Shown here in pieces: positions 43,618 through 52,734 of a stretch of DNA of 64,000 bases. Both the position numbers and the translations under genes were made by a program. The notes beneath the pieces were generated by a model. The model saw nothing but the letters and a program-made list of their open reading frames with translations. It was not told where the DNA came from and did no database searches. The stretch spans positions 558,001-622,000 of the forward strand of contig CAVVKG010000009.1 of NCBI GenBank assembly GCA_963748925.1, in the 5' to 3' direction. Positions within the stretch are counted from its first letter, which is position 1. Every line of letters starts with the position of its first letter. This DNA is from Cryomorpha sp963748925. GTDB lineage: Bacteria; Bacteroidota; Bacteroidia; Flavobacteriales_D; Cryomorphaceae.

Positions 43618-46143
43618 TTAGCTTTCTCTTCTCAAAATCTCTAAAGGCGGCTTCCTCAAAACATCCCTGCTATTGCTAAGCCCTATTAAAACGGTAAGGC
43701 CGGTTATAGCCAGATACATAATCAAAAGTAAAAGCAGATTTGGCGTAAGCACTGTATCAAAGCTCAGCCAGGCGAGTAGGCTACCCGCAATAAGCGCTAT
43801 AAATATCCCCGAAAGGGCTGCCAGACTTCCCAGCAGGGTGTATTCCAATAAATTAATTCGAAGGATGTGGCGGCGCTGAGCTCCAAGCGTACGCAGCAAA
43901 ACACTCTCCTGAATCCGCTGGTATTTGCTGAGAAGCACAGATCCAAGAAGCACAATAATCCCTGTGAAAATGCTGAAAAAAGCCATAAACTGAATAACGA
44001 ACGAAACTTTTCCTAGCACTTCATCCACGGTGTTTAGCACCAGCTCCAGGTCTATTATAGAGATGTTCGGGAAGGAGGCGACAATTTCGCTTTGCAGCGC
44101 AGCAGATTCATCTGCATTTTCAAACCGTGTGAGAATTACGTGAAATTTTGGAGCGTTTTCCAAAACACCTGTCGGGAATAGAACGAGAAAATTAGTCGTT
44201 ACCCGCTGAAAATCAATTGTTCGAAGACTGGCGATTTTGGTTTTCATCAAAGCGCCCTGTACGTTGAAAGTCAGCTCGTCACCAATTGTTACACCCATCC
44301 TTTCGGCATATCCTTCTTCCATTGAAATGGGAATCGACTCACCGTCATCTGCTGCTACGCCAATCCAATTACCTTCTGCAAGCTCTTCGCTATCTGTAAG
44401 CGAATCGCGATAAGTTACCCGGTATTCCCGGCTCAGCATTCCATCGCTCACGGCAGAGGATGTGTCTGCACGCAGTTCGGCTGCACTGCGCCCTTTTACA
44501 GACTCGAGCCGCATGGTAACGATGGGCACTTCTCGAAGTATGGGAAAATTACGACGCTTAACCACTGACTCAACCGAGTCTAGCTGGCTTGTTTGAATGT
44601 CGAAAAGCACCATGTTTGGCCTTTCGCCTGAGGCGGAAGAGAACTTTAATTTATCCACGAGCAGCTCCTGACTGATGAGCAATGTGGCTATTAAGGCAGT
44701 TCCTAATCCAATGGTTACAATCAGTATAAGGGTTTGATTATTTGGGCGATATAAATTCGAAAGGCTTTGCCTTAATATAAACGACCTGCCTGTTGGGAAG
44801 TATCGCCTTACAAGCCAGATTATTGCGTTTGCCACACCCGTAAGTAGCGCGAATGCCACAAGCAAACCAAGGGTAAAAATCCCCGCTCTCAGCAAATTGT
44901 CTAACTGAATCCATGCAAATGAAAAGATGAAAAGCAGGATAAGGAAATAGATAAAGTACGGACTTTTGGCTTTGCTCTCACTTTCGAATGATGCGCGTAT
45001 TGCCTGAAGTGGAGACACCTTGCGAATGCCCAATAGTGGAGGAAGCGCAAAAAGCAAAGCCGCCACCACACCGAGGATTATACCTTGCGCAATAGCCGAA
45101 TAGCTTATCTGAAGAGCAACATCGAAGGGTAAAAATTCCGCAAATAAATCGGGGAGGAGTAGCTGAATGGCCGCGCCCAATGCTGCGCCAATTACCGATC
45201 CGATAAGACCCATTGTCAAAACCTGAATGAGATAAATAAACATCGCCTGCTTGCCCGAAGCTCCCAGACAACGGAGCACTGCAACAGACTTCACCTTCTC
45301 CTTAATGTAAATATTCACTGAGCCTGCAACACCCACACAACCCAGTATGAGGGCTACAAATGCGGTGAGATTTAAGAATCCGGTAAGGTCGCTGTAGGCA
45401 TCACCGAGTTCTTCTTTCCTTTCATTCACATCATCAAACCTCAATTCGGTCGTCTCAAGCCATGGCTTTAAAAAGTTGTCAAACTTTTTGGCGTCAAAAT
45501 CGTCGGGATATTTTACATAGATTTTATAGTTCATTCTGCTGCCGAGCTGCAAGAGCCCGGTAGCCGGCATTGAGCTAAGCGGAATAAAAACAGGAGGAGC
45601 TACCGTTGTTGTAATAGCCGATTGTCCGGGCACTTTTATAACACTTGAAGCGATTGGAAAAGTTACGTTTCCAATTTTTACCGAATCGCCCGGCTCACTG
45701 CTAAACTGAAGCAATAGAGTTTGATCAGCGAGAGCTTTTGAATCTTGAATAAGCTCATTCATCCCATTATCAGGACGTGTTTCGAGTTTTCCATAATACG
45801 GAAATCCCGCTTCAACTGCCCGCACATTTACGAGCCTTGTGCCGCCATTTTCAGGAAAAAAAGCCATTGATGCAAATGAAATCTCTTCGGACATGGCAAA
45901 GTTCAAAGAGTCAAAACGTTGGCGCACATTGTCGTTTATGGGAGTGCGACTGCTTACTTCGAGATCGGCACCTAGCAGCGCTTTGGCCTCATTGTCAATT
46001 TGCAAGCGCAGGTTTTCACCAAAAGAGTTTATAGCTACCAAGGCGCCAATTCCCAAAACGATGCTGCTCATAAAAAGCAAGAGCCTACCCTTGTTTGTGC
46101 GGCTGTCGCGCCAGGCCATTTTAAAAAGCCATAAAATATTCAT
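43618..46143 (-). CDS. ybbP: FtsX-type ABC transporter permease (YbbP-like)
   Basis: 841 residues with an N-terminal helix (about 20-40), an FtsX-type block (about 255-375), a central pair of helices and tail (about 395-500), a periplasmic region and a final FtsX block (about 715-835). Opening phrase LWLFKMAWRDSRTNKGRLLLF is typical of YbbP-like permeases. The ATPase gene lies 14 bp upstream on the same strand and the tesA gene is divergent beyond it, the same ybbP-ybbA-tesA grouping seen in E. coli. Likely handles lipids or lipoprotein-like substrates in the envelope; not settled. Confidence 0.88.
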   Translation of the reverse strand: MNILWLFKMAWRDSRTNKGRLLLFMSSIVLGIGALVAINSFGENLRLQIDNEAKALLGADLEVSSRTPINDNVRQRFDSLNFAMSEEISFASMAFFPENGGTRLVNVRAVEAGFPYYGKLETRPDNGMNELIQDSKALADQTLLLQFSSEPGDSVKIGNVTFPIASSVIKVPGQSAITTTVAPPVFIPLSSMPATGLLQLGSRMNYKIYVKYPDDFDAKKFDNFLKPWLETTELRFDDVNERKEELGDAYSDLTGFLNLTAFVALILGCVGVAGSVNIYIKEKVKSVAVLRCLGASGKQAMFIYLIQVLTMGLIGSVIGAALGAAIQLLLPDLFAEFLPFDVALQISYSAIAQGIILGVVAALLFALPPLLGIRKVSPLQAIRASFESESKAKSPYFIYFLILLFIFSFAWIQLDNLLRAGIFTLGLLVAFALLTGVANAIIWLVRRYFPTGRSFILRQSLSNLYRPNNQTLILIVTIGLGTALIATLLISQELLVDKLKFSSASGERPNMVLFDIQTSQLDSVESVVKRRNFPILREVPIVTMRLESVKGRSAAELRADTSSAVSDGMLSREYRVTYRDSLTDSEELAEGNWIGVAADDGESIPISMEEGYAERMGVTIGDELTFNVQGALMKTKIASLRTIDFQRVTTNFLVLFPTGVLENAPKFHVILTRFENADESAALQSEIVASFPNISIIDLELVLNTVDEVLGKVSFVIQFMAFFSIFTGIIVLLGSVLLSKYQRIQESVLLRTLGAQRRHILRINLLEYTLLGSLAALSGIFIALIAGSLLAWLSFDTVLTPNLLLLLIMYLAITGLTVLIGLSNSRDVLRKPPLEILRRES

Positions 46144-46157
46144 GCTTCTTTTGCTTT

Positions 46158-46850
46158 TTATTGTGGCTGTAGTGAATCGGTAAATAATTTACCGTTTTTC
46201 ATAGTGATTACCCGGTCCGATTTTCCGGCCAGGTCAAGATCGTGAGTTACGATAATCAGCGTAGTGCCGGCATTTTTATTTAGTTCCAGTATCAGGTTTT
46301 CGATTGTTGCACCTGTTTCGCCGTCCAGATTTCCGGTGGGCTCATCGGCAAAAAGAATGGCCGGATCATTGGCAAAAGCCCTGGCAATGGAAACCCTTTG
46401 CTGCTCACCGCCTGAAAGTTGGGCGGGATAATGTTTTATTCTATCCCCAAGGCCTACCTTTTCTAAAAGCTCAAGTGCACGCTTCCGCGGATTGAGGTGC
46501 TTTTGCAACTCAAGGGGAATCATTACATTTTCAATTGCCGTAAGCGTAGGCAGCAGGTTAAAATTCTGGAATATAAAACCGATGTTTTGATTTCTAACCT
46601 TGGCTTTTTCGTCTTCGCTCAGCTTGTCGAGCACAATTCCATTGAGGGTCACCGATCCTTCACTTGGATTATCTAGTCCGGCGCAGAGGCCCAGCAAAGT
46701 GGTTTTTCCGCTACCCGACGGGCCAACGATTGCACAACTTGAACCTCGCTCTACCTCAAAACTTACGTCTCGAAGTACGGTAAGAGATGATTTACCGCTT
46801 TTATAGGTTTTGGTGAGGTTTGAAACTTGAAGTATGGGGTTATCGGTCAT
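46158..46850 (-). CDS. ybbA: ABC transporter ATP-binding protein (YbbA/LolD-like)
   Basis: 230 residues. Walker A GPSGSGKTT at 43-51, Q-loop FIFQNFNLLPTLTAIEN, signature LSGGEQQRVSIARA, Walker B ILFADEPTGNLDG and a His switch in IIVTHDLDLAG. It powers the permease encoded 14 bp downstream. The promoter region is shared back to back with tesA. Confidence 0.93.
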   Translation of the reverse strand: MTDNPILQVSNLTKTYKSGKSSLTVLRDVSFEVERGSSCAIVGPSGSGKTTLLGLCAGLDNPSEGSVTLNGIVLDKLSEDEKAKVRNQNIGFIFQNFNLLPTLTAIENVMIPLELQKHLNPRKRALELLEKVGLGDRIKHYPAQLSGGEQQRVSIARAFANDPAILFADEPTGNLDGETGATIENLILELNKNAGTTLIIVTHDLDLAGKSDRVITMKNGKLFTDSLQPQ

Positions 46851-46894
46851 GCGAAGAAGCGATTTTCTGAAAAAGGCAAGGTTATTTGTGACAA

Positions 46895-46902
46895 CAAAAC
46901 TA
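46895..46902 (-). promoter_or_regulatory. TAnnTTTG minus-7 box for the ABC operon
   Basis: TAGTTTTG on the minus strand, 45 bp before the ATPase start. Confidence 0.45.
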
Positions 46903-46991
46903 TCATATCGTTGTGATTGTTTAAAAACTGAAAATTAGCCATGGAATTCACAAGGTTCATGCTTTTTACATTAAAAAGAAATCTGCAAGTC

Positions 46992-46999
46992 TACATTTG
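46992..46999 (+). promoter_or_regulatory. TAnnTTTG minus-7 box for tesA
   Basis: TACATTTG, 56 bp before the tesA ATG. It is divergent from the ABC operon box about 90 bp away. Confidence 0.45.
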
Positions 47000-47055
47000 T
47001 ATAAATTTGTGAATCTGAGATAGGGATTCCATCCTTGCTTAAACCTTATAGTTAA

Positions 47056-47748
47056 ATGAACATTTCGAAAAACTTATTTATACCAACAATTTTATTGCTT
47101 CTTTTTATTACCAGTTGTGGGAATGAAACCGACCAGAATACTTCTGAGAAATCTAATTCTCAGGGAGAAATTGAAGCGATATCTGATACTGATAAAAAAA
47201 CAATCCTCTTTTTTGGAAATAGCCTCTCCGCAGGCTATGGGGTTGAAGCAGATGAATCTTTTCCTGCTTTGATTCAAAAGCGTATTGATTCCTTAGATCT
47301 TCCCTACACGGTTGTAAACGCAGGAGTGAGCGGAGAGACGACCGCTACCGGCTTAAGCCGAATTGACTGGGTGTTGGAAAAACAAGATGTAGATATTTTC
47401 GTTTTGGAGCTTGGAGCGAATGATGGCCTGCGCGGCCTGCCGCCCGCCGAAACAAAAAAGAATTTGATAACGATGATTGATCGTGTAAAAAAGGTGCATC
47501 CTGAAGCTAAAATTATCCTGGCGGGAATGATGGTTCCGCCGAGCATGGGAGAGGAGTATAGCTCTAAATACAATCCCATTTATGGCGAAATCGCAACAGA
47601 GAAAAATGTAGCATTAATTCCTTTTCTGCTGCAAGATGTAGGCGGAGTTGATTCACTTAATCAAAGCGACGGAATTCATCCAAACCCCGCCGGAGCAAAG
47701 ATCGTTGCAGAGAATGTATGGGATATTCTTGGACCGATGGTTGAATAA
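47056..47748 (+). CDS. tesA: SGNH-type esterase/thioesterase I (TesA-like) lipoprotein
   Basis: 230 residues. Lipoprotein signal ending at Cys21 (FITSC), a low-complexity linker, then the SGNH hydrolase fold: GNSLSAGYG at 54-62 with nucleophile Ser56, a Gly in block II (NAGVSGETT), Asn in GANDG and the Asp-His pair in SDGIHPNPAG. Cleaves ester or thioester bonds in the envelope. Divergent from ybbA, as in the E. coli group. The last 70 or so bases and the sequence beyond are duplicated at 49.9-50.1 kb. Confidence 0.92.
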   Translation: MNISKNLFIPTILLLLFITSCGNETDQNTSEKSNSQGEIEAISDTDKKTILFFGNSLSAGYGVEADESFPALIQKRIDSLDLPYTVVNAGVSGETTATGLSRIDWVLEKQDVDIFVLELGANDGLRGLPPAETKKNLITMIDRVKKVHPEAKIILAGMMVPPSMGEEYSSKYNPIYGEIATEKNVALIPFLLQDVGGVDSLNQSDGIHPNPAGAKIVAENVWDILGPMVE

Positions 47749-47905
47749 GCTTCTAGCCTTAAGCTTCAAGTGGAGCACGCCTAAAATACACTGACTAAAT
47801 TTTGCTACTTGTTCCCATAGATCAGGAGAACGCGGTGCAATTGCCGATGGCCCATTGCAACTTGCCAATTTATTCCCGCCAAATTCTCATTGCCTGTTGC
47901 AAATT
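47676..47905 (+). repeat. Direct repeat, copy 1: tesA 3' end plus downstream spacer
   Basis: Covers the end of tesA (from about the DGIHPN codons), its stop and the following spacer with CACTGA(C)TAAATTTTGC, AGATCAGGAGAACGCGGTGC and TATTCCCGCCAAATTCTCAT. The same order and direction occur at 49899-50135. The limits are judged by eye. Confidence 0.75.
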
Positions 47906-47926
47906 GCCTATTACAAATTGATCGTC

Positions 47927-49807
47927 CTACTTAATCAACACCAGCTTACCTGAAATAATCTCCGTCAATGTTTCGATTTTGAGCATATACAACCCGGTAG
48001 ATAAGCCTTTTGTTGGAATGTAATTTACCGAACCTGAGTTTGATGAAAATCCTTCTTTAAGTATATTTCGACCAAGTTGGTCAAAGAGGGAAACACTGTA
48101 AAATCCATTCAAATCATCTCCCTGTTTTATTACTAGGGTTTCATTTTCATCAAAAAACGCTTTCCAATCTGTTTTGTCAATGTTCGTCGTTGAGAGCGGA
48201 TTAAATTGAATTTTAGAGACGGCGTAATCAAATAAACCATTGCTTCTTACTATTGGCTGAGGTACCACAAGTACATAGTATGGATTCTGAACAACCGGCT
48301 GAGGTACGTCAAGTGTCAGATTTACCGTCATATTCTCATTGACGTTCATGTCAGGACCATCATATTCAGCGATCAAAAGATCTGTTTCGCTATAAACCGA
48401 GTCTTCAGACCAATATATATTAACCGGACTTTCGGTGAGGTAATTTGGACCGGGATTGTACATGTTGAAGCTAAAGTCAAAGCTGGTTTGACCAATCTGA
48501 AGATTCATTTCTTCGTAAGCAGACTCTAAACTAACTGTAATGTAATTATTGTCATTAAAGGAAAAGGATAAAGTAGCTCTGTTATTATCAATATTTATCT
48601 CTCCATCTGCTGGAGCAATATCTACAGTTAAGTAATAGGGTTGTGGTGACACCGGAAAACTATAGTCCGCAATTGGAAAATTCAACTCAAGGGTGTCAAG
48701 GGCTCCTAAGGCTGCTGCTGAGAATGATTCAAGTAAAGTGCTCGTTACTGGATTAAACTCTTCATTCAGAGAGAGATATATGTTTATCTCGTGATCCGGA
48801 TACATTGAGGTGCTAAAGTTGCTTGTGTTTACTGCTAATTGAAGTGTATCGCCTGCTGTGTAAATATCGTTATCGAGTTCGGCATTCAGCACAATGTCCG
48901 ACACTTGCGGCACAGTCGTGCAAGAGCAGTCGGGTGTAATCAGAGCAATTTCTCCATCCAGACCGCATGGATCTCCAATGTTTGCAGAAATTAATGGACA
49001 ATCAAATGCGGAATTTACGGTTTGTGAATTTATGAACACAAAGGAATCTAATATATTATCGAAGGCATCACAAATTGCAATTTTAAGGGTGTAGGAATTC
49101 CCGATAATTAAAGGCATTGAAGCAATTAAAGGCACTGTAAAACCGCGTATTACTATTCCATTAGCATCTTGAGCAGAATTAGGCACAAAGTAAATTCCAG
49201 TTTCTTGCCAATTTGGGTTTGCTTCATAGCATGGATTATCATCCCCCACAGAGCCAACTCCGCTGTTTAAGGAATTTATGGATACCGGTATATCCGTCTC
49301 GGGAACTAAAGAGTAAATATCAAATGTTTCAGACCCTGTAGGTTTCAGAAGTAATCCCATTTGATCGTTATAATTTGAGCAGGTGAAACCCGCATATTCC
49401 GTACTAGCAAAAACAAACGAAAGTTCAAGAAGGGTAGTGTTTGCTATAAACTCTATTTCCAGACTTGCACAGTCATTAAGTGATACATCTGGTTGGTAAA
49501 TTTGAAGATCGGGATCATCGGTATAAGAATTAGTAAGACCACCAAATTCACCAATAATTTGATTCACATTTCCCGAACCCATTACCATTCCACTCTCCAT
49601 TTGAAAGTCCGGCCCCTCACTCTGAAAAATTCCGATTGCCTCGGGACCGCCGTTAAAGATATGTTCGGTAACGGTTATCTCAGACATATTACTAAAAATG
49701 GATTCGATAATATTATCGACTGTAGTTTCGTCAGATTCTACTGTGGTTTGAGCAGAAATGAAGGTGCATAATAATGCGAAGAAGAAGGATAAATAAAACT
49801 GTTTCAT
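47927..49807 (-). CDS. Choice-of-anchor L domain protein with T9SS type A sorting domain
   Basis: 626 residues. Signal peptide about 1-19 (CTFISAQ). A choice-of-anchor L domain covers about 28-260 (DNIIESIFSN, GIGIF-like and FVFASTEYAGF phrases). After about residue 300 it has CARDB-like beta domains (LNAELDNDIYTAGDTLQL and a second half), and a sorting domain from about 545 ends GKLVLIK. Surface adhesin or structural protein is a reasonable guess; the ligand is unknown. It is embedded between two direct copies of the tesA 3' region and reads against them. Confidence 0.82.
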   Translation of the reverse strand: MKQFYLSFFFALLCTFISAQTTVESDETTVDNIIESIFSNMSEITVTEHIFNGGPEAIGIFQSEGPDFQMESGMVMGSGNVNQIIGEFGGLTNSYTDDPDLQIYQPDVSLNDCASLEIEFIANTTLLELSFVFASTEYAGFTCSNYNDQMGLLLKPTGSETFDIYSLVPETDIPVSINSLNSGVGSVGDDNPCYEANPNWQETGIYFVPNSAQDANGIVIRGFTVPLIASMPLIIGNSYTLKIAICDAFDNILDSFVFINSQTVNSAFDCPLISANIGDPCGLDGEIALITPDCSCTTVPQVSDIVLNAELDNDIYTAGDTLQLAVNTSNFSTSMYPDHEINIYLSLNEEFNPVTSTLLESFSAAALGALDTLELNFPIADYSFPVSPQPYYLTVDIAPADGEINIDNNRATLSFSFNDNNYITVSLESAYEEMNLQIGQTSFDFSFNMYNPGPNYLTESPVNIYWSEDSVYSETDLLIAEYDGPDMNVNENMTVNLTLDVPQPVVQNPYYVLVVPQPIVRSNGLFDYAVSKIQFNPLSTTNIDKTDWKAFFDENETLVIKQGDDLNGFYSVSLFDQLGRNILKEGFSSNSGSVNYIPTKGLSTGLYMLKIETLTEIISGKLVLIK

Positions 49808-49898
49808 AGTGCTATCTTTGCTAAAGTGGTGTGAAATATAGTGATATTCAATAAAACTGGGTGTCGGAATGACTGTAAATTTTACTTAATGATTTAGT

Positions 49899-50135
49899 TA
49901 GAATCACCAACCCTGCCGGAGCAAAGATCGTTGCTGAGAATGTGCGGGATATTCTTGGACCGATAGTTGAATAGCTTTAAGACGTAAGTTGAGCTTTAAG
50001 CCGCAAGCCTTAAGCTTCAAGTTGAGCATGCCTAAAATACACTGACCAAATTTTGCAACTTGTTCCCATAGATCAGGAGAACGCGGTGCAATTGCCGATG
50101 GCCCATTGCAACTTGCCAATTTATTCCCACCAAAT
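49899..50135 (+). repeat. Direct repeat, copy 2: tesA 3' fragment plus spacer
   Basis: Second copy of the 47676-47905 segment in the same direction. It differs by scattered substitutions and has about 30 extra bases after the stop codon. Downstream it runs into a 49-bp tandem repeat. Confidence 0.75.
49909..49974 (+). pseudogene. Detached 3' fragment of tesA
   Basis: Twenty-one codons read NPAGAKIVAENVRDILGPIV(E), then TAG, and match the last residues of tesA with two changes (Trp to Arg, Met to Ile). Nothing before it continues the gene. Confidence 0.75.
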
Positions 50136-50269
50136 TCTCATTGCCCATTGCAAATTGCCGATTGCAAATATATTCCCACCAAATTCTCATTGCCCATTGC
50201 AAATTGCCGATTGCAAATATATTCCCACCAAATTCTCATTGCTCATTGCTCATTGCTCATTGCTCATTG
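50123..50269. repeat. 49-bp tandem repeat followed by a CTCATTG heptamer run
   Basis: Units starting ATTCCCACCAAATTCTCATTG begin at 50123, 50172 and 50221 (two full copies and part of a third). The third passes into five CTCATTG heptamers at 50235-50269. The units resemble part of the tesA-downstream spacer, so they probably grew from it by slippage. Confidence 0.8.
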
Positions 50270-50292
50270 CCCATTGCAAATTGAAAATGCCC

Positions 50293-50949
50293 CTACACTT
50301 TCTCCACCAGCAATCGCTCACAAACCATTGCACTCAACGCTTCCCCTGTTCGACCGGCATAACTAATTATCACACTGCCGTCGTAAGGTTCTTTAGAGAT
50401 AATCTTTATTTCTGTACCCAATTTAAGATTTCGGGAATTTAAGAAATCAAGAAATTCTGATGAGGAATGACCCAATGCTGAAAGCGTCACAATAGTTCCG
50501 GGTTCAAACTGACTCAAGGTTTTGTGATTGAGATTGGCAATCGCACCCTGCTTATCGGGAATAGGAGATCCATGCGGGTCAATCTGCGGGTTGTCCAGCA
50601 ACTTATCCATCCGATCAAAAAATATGGGAGAGTCAATATGCTCAATCTGTTCGGCTATATCGTGCACTTCTTCCCAGCCAAAGCCCATTTTTTCAACCAG
50701 ATACATTTCCGTGAGGCGGTGCTTGCGAATCACCATAGCCGCCATTTTGTTTCCTACCTCAGATAGCTCAATAGGTTTGTATTTCTCGTAATGGATTAAG
50801 CCTTTTTTTAGCAGGTTTTTTACCATGCTGTTTGCACTTGGCATACTCACCTCCAGCGTATTACTCAATTCGGAAATGCTTACTTTACCTTCAGGGTCTC
50901 TTAAGTTAAAGAGCGCTTTGAGATAGTTTTCTTCTGTAGGAGATGCCAT
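50293..50949 (-). CDS. DtxR/MntR-family metal-dependent regulator
   Basis: 218 residues. An N-terminal winged helix (about 1-65, with SISELSNTLEVSMPSANSMVKNLLKKGLI) is followed by a metal-binding and dimer domain (about 70-140, HRLTEMYLVEKMGF, AEQIEHIDS and PHGSPIPD). A FeoA/SH3-like C-terminal domain ends it (about 145-218). It should repress iron or manganese uptake genes when loaded with Fe(II) or Mn(II). No target is next to it; the haem operon at 31-37 kb is a conceivable one. Confidence 0.9.
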   Translation of the reverse strand: MASPTEENYLKALFNLRDPEGKVSISELSNTLEVSMPSANSMVKNLLKKGLIHYEKYKPIELSEVGNKMAAMVIRKHRLTEMYLVEKMGFGWEEVHDIAEQIEHIDSPIFFDRMDKLLDNPQIDPHGSPIPDKQGAIANLNHKTLSQFEPGTIVTLSALGHSSSEFLDFLNSRNLKLGTEIKIISKEPYDGSVIISYAGRTGEALSAMVCERLLVEKV

Positions 50950-51062
50950 AGTTTCAATACCAGGCTACGAAAGTAAAGAAAAGATATGGCAAAAAAATTT
51001 ACCGAGGCGGGTCCTTCCTATTTGAAATTAAACAAGTTTAGAGAAGATAATTGCATGAAGTG

Positions 51063-51575
51063 TCAGGCAAAAAGCGCTTTAAGCTCTGTAGCCTCCTTCG
51101 GGTCCATTCTACCGGCCAGTATTAGCCCTAGTTGCCTTCTGCGCAAAGCTCCTGCAAAACGCTCTTTTTCCAAGTCGGTTTCGGGAACCAGTTGGGGAAC
51201 GTTTATTGGCTGACCTACCTGATCAACTGCTACAAAGCTGTAAATGGCTTCGTTGCATTTAGTCCGTTTTCCGGTGCGGTGATTTTCAGTGAATACATCT
51301 AAAAAAACCTCCATGGAAGAAGAAAAGGCACGCGAAACTTTTGATTCTATACTAAGGATATCCCCTAATTTCACCGGTCTGTTAAACGAAACATTGTTTA
51401 CAGCCGCAGTAACCACAACTCGCCGGCAGTGGCGCTGAGCAGAAATGGCCGCATTGATATCCATCCAGTTCAATAACTGCCCACCCATCAGATTTCCCAA
51501 TGTGTTGGTATCATTGGGAAGAATAATTTTTGATGTTGAAGCAAAGGTCTCTCTGGCAAATTTCTTTTCACTCAT
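51063..51575 (-). CDS. Acyl-CoA thioesterase, hotdog fold (YciA/BFIT type)
   Basis: 170 residues. Hotdog family phrases are NTLGNLMGGQLLNWMDINAAISAQRHC at about 24-50, VNNVSFNRPVKLGDIL and FVAVDQVGQPINVP. It hydrolyses acyl-CoA in the cytosol. It has its own promoter box 23 bp ahead of the start and is divergent from the T9SS gene at 51653. Confidence 0.9.
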   Translation of the reverse strand: MSEKKFARETFASTSKIILPNDTNTLGNLMGGQLLNWMDINAAISAQRHCRRVVVTAAVNNVSFNRPVKLGDILSIESKVSRAFSSSMEVFLDVFTENHRTGKRTKCNEAIYSFVAVDQVGQPINVPQLVPETDLEKERFAGALRRRQLGLILAGRMDPKEATELKALFA

Positions 51576-51597
51576 TTCAATTCTCTTTTTGAAGCAG

Positions 51598-51605
51598 CAA
51601 AGATA
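51598..51605 (-). promoter_or_regulatory. TAnnTTTG minus-7 box for the thioesterase gene
   Basis: TATCTTTG on the minus strand, 22 bp before the start at 51575. Confidence 0.5.
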
Positions 51606-51652
51606 CTCCTAGAATTTTACTAATTTTCAATCCGAAACAAAACTTAACCCCG

Positions 51653-52681
51653 ATGAAAAATCTTCTACTCTTCACAGCCGCTTTTGCATGCTTTTTTATT
51701 GCAAATGGACAGACTCCGCTTACTTCAAATGATTTACTTTCAACAATCGGTTCTGATTTCAGGCAATATCTCGTTGCTACACAAGAGCCTGGAGAGGCCG
51801 GCATAAACGTGACCTGGAACTACGGGGATATTCTTCCCACTGCAAATGTTCCCATAGAAATAAGTGAAACGGGTAGCGATAACCCTGAAGCACTATACCC
51901 CGGGGCAAATTATATATGGAGCATTAATTTTGACGAGACATTCGTGTACTTCGCCATAACTCCCAACTCATATGATTACTACGGTGACTTCTCAGGCGAC
52001 GATTTTCAGTTATTCTACACTAACCCCATTTCTTATCTTCAGTTTCCAACTACCTATGAGCAGGCTTACGTTGACTCATTTTATGCAAATTATAACACGG
52101 GAGTTTCAACCGGAATTATAAGTGGTGCTTATGATGTCCTTGTAGATGGTCACGGTACGCTTGTACTTCCCTGGGGTACTTTGGAGAATGTTTACAGAGT
52201 TACCGCTCAATTTTCTCAAACAGAACATTTTATAAATGATGGAGACACGACCCTGGCATATTACAGCGGTACCAACGTATCATGGTTTGCAGCTGGGTTT
52301 GCAGGTCCGGTCATGGTCATCAATAACGGCGTTCTATCAATTCCCGATCTTAACGTTGAACAAGACCTGAACAGCACCAATTATCTTGGTGACTTTGATT
52401 TTCTCGGTGTAGATGAAAAAGAAATTGTTTCCGATCTTCAGGTATTCCCAAACCCTGCAACTGATATTATTAACGTCTCCTTTTCTCAAGAGGTGCCACA
52501 GAATGTAAGTCTTGAGTTGCTTGATGTAAGGGGGCGCAAGCTCAGACAGGCCTCGAATCTTAATGGTGGCACCGGAGTAGTAAATTATAGCCTTGATATC
52601 AACGAGCTTCCAGCAGGTTTTTATCTCTTAAGGCTAAGCTCTGAAAAAGGAGTGCAGTCCAGAAAAGTAGTTGTCAAGTAA
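51653..52681 (+). CDS. Secreted protein with T9SS type A sorting domain, function unknown
   Basis: 342 residues with a signal peptide (about 1-19, FIANGQ). The central part (about 25-255) is predicted beta-sheet with many aromatic residues; no known domain is recognised. The sorting tail starts at about 268 (VFPNPATDIINVSF) and ends SRKVVVK. It stands alone with 53 bp to the next gene on the same strand. Confidence 0.72.
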   Translation: MKNLLLFTAAFACFFIANGQTPLTSNDLLSTIGSDFRQYLVATQEPGEAGINVTWNYGDILPTANVPIEISETGSDNPEALYPGANYIWSINFDETFVYFAITPNSYDYYGDFSGDDFQLFYTNPISYLQFPTTYEQAYVDSFYANYNTGVSTGIISGAYDVLVDGHGTLVLPWGTLENVYRVTAQFSQTEHFINDGDTTLAYYSGTNVSWFAAGFAGPVMVINNGVLSIPDLNVEQDLNSTNYLGDFDFLGVDEKEIVSDLQVFPNPATDIINVSFSQEVPQNVSLELLDVRGRKLRQASNLNGGTGVVNYSLDINELPAGFYLLRLSSEKGVQSRKVVVK

Positions 52682-52721
52682 GGATTCACCTTATTAGCTT
52701 AAAACTGTGGTAAATCATCCT

Positions 52722-52729
52722 TAGTTTTG
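52722..52729 (+). promoter_or_regulatory. TAnnTTTG minus-7 box for hemJ
   Basis: TAGTTTTG followed by CACCA and the ATG at 52735: an almost leaderless arrangement. Confidence 0.55.
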
Positions 52730-52734
52730 CACCA

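Noticed and set aside
50123..50269. Possible CRISPR array
   Set aside because: The repeats are contiguous with no spacers and no cas genes are near; simple tandem repeat.
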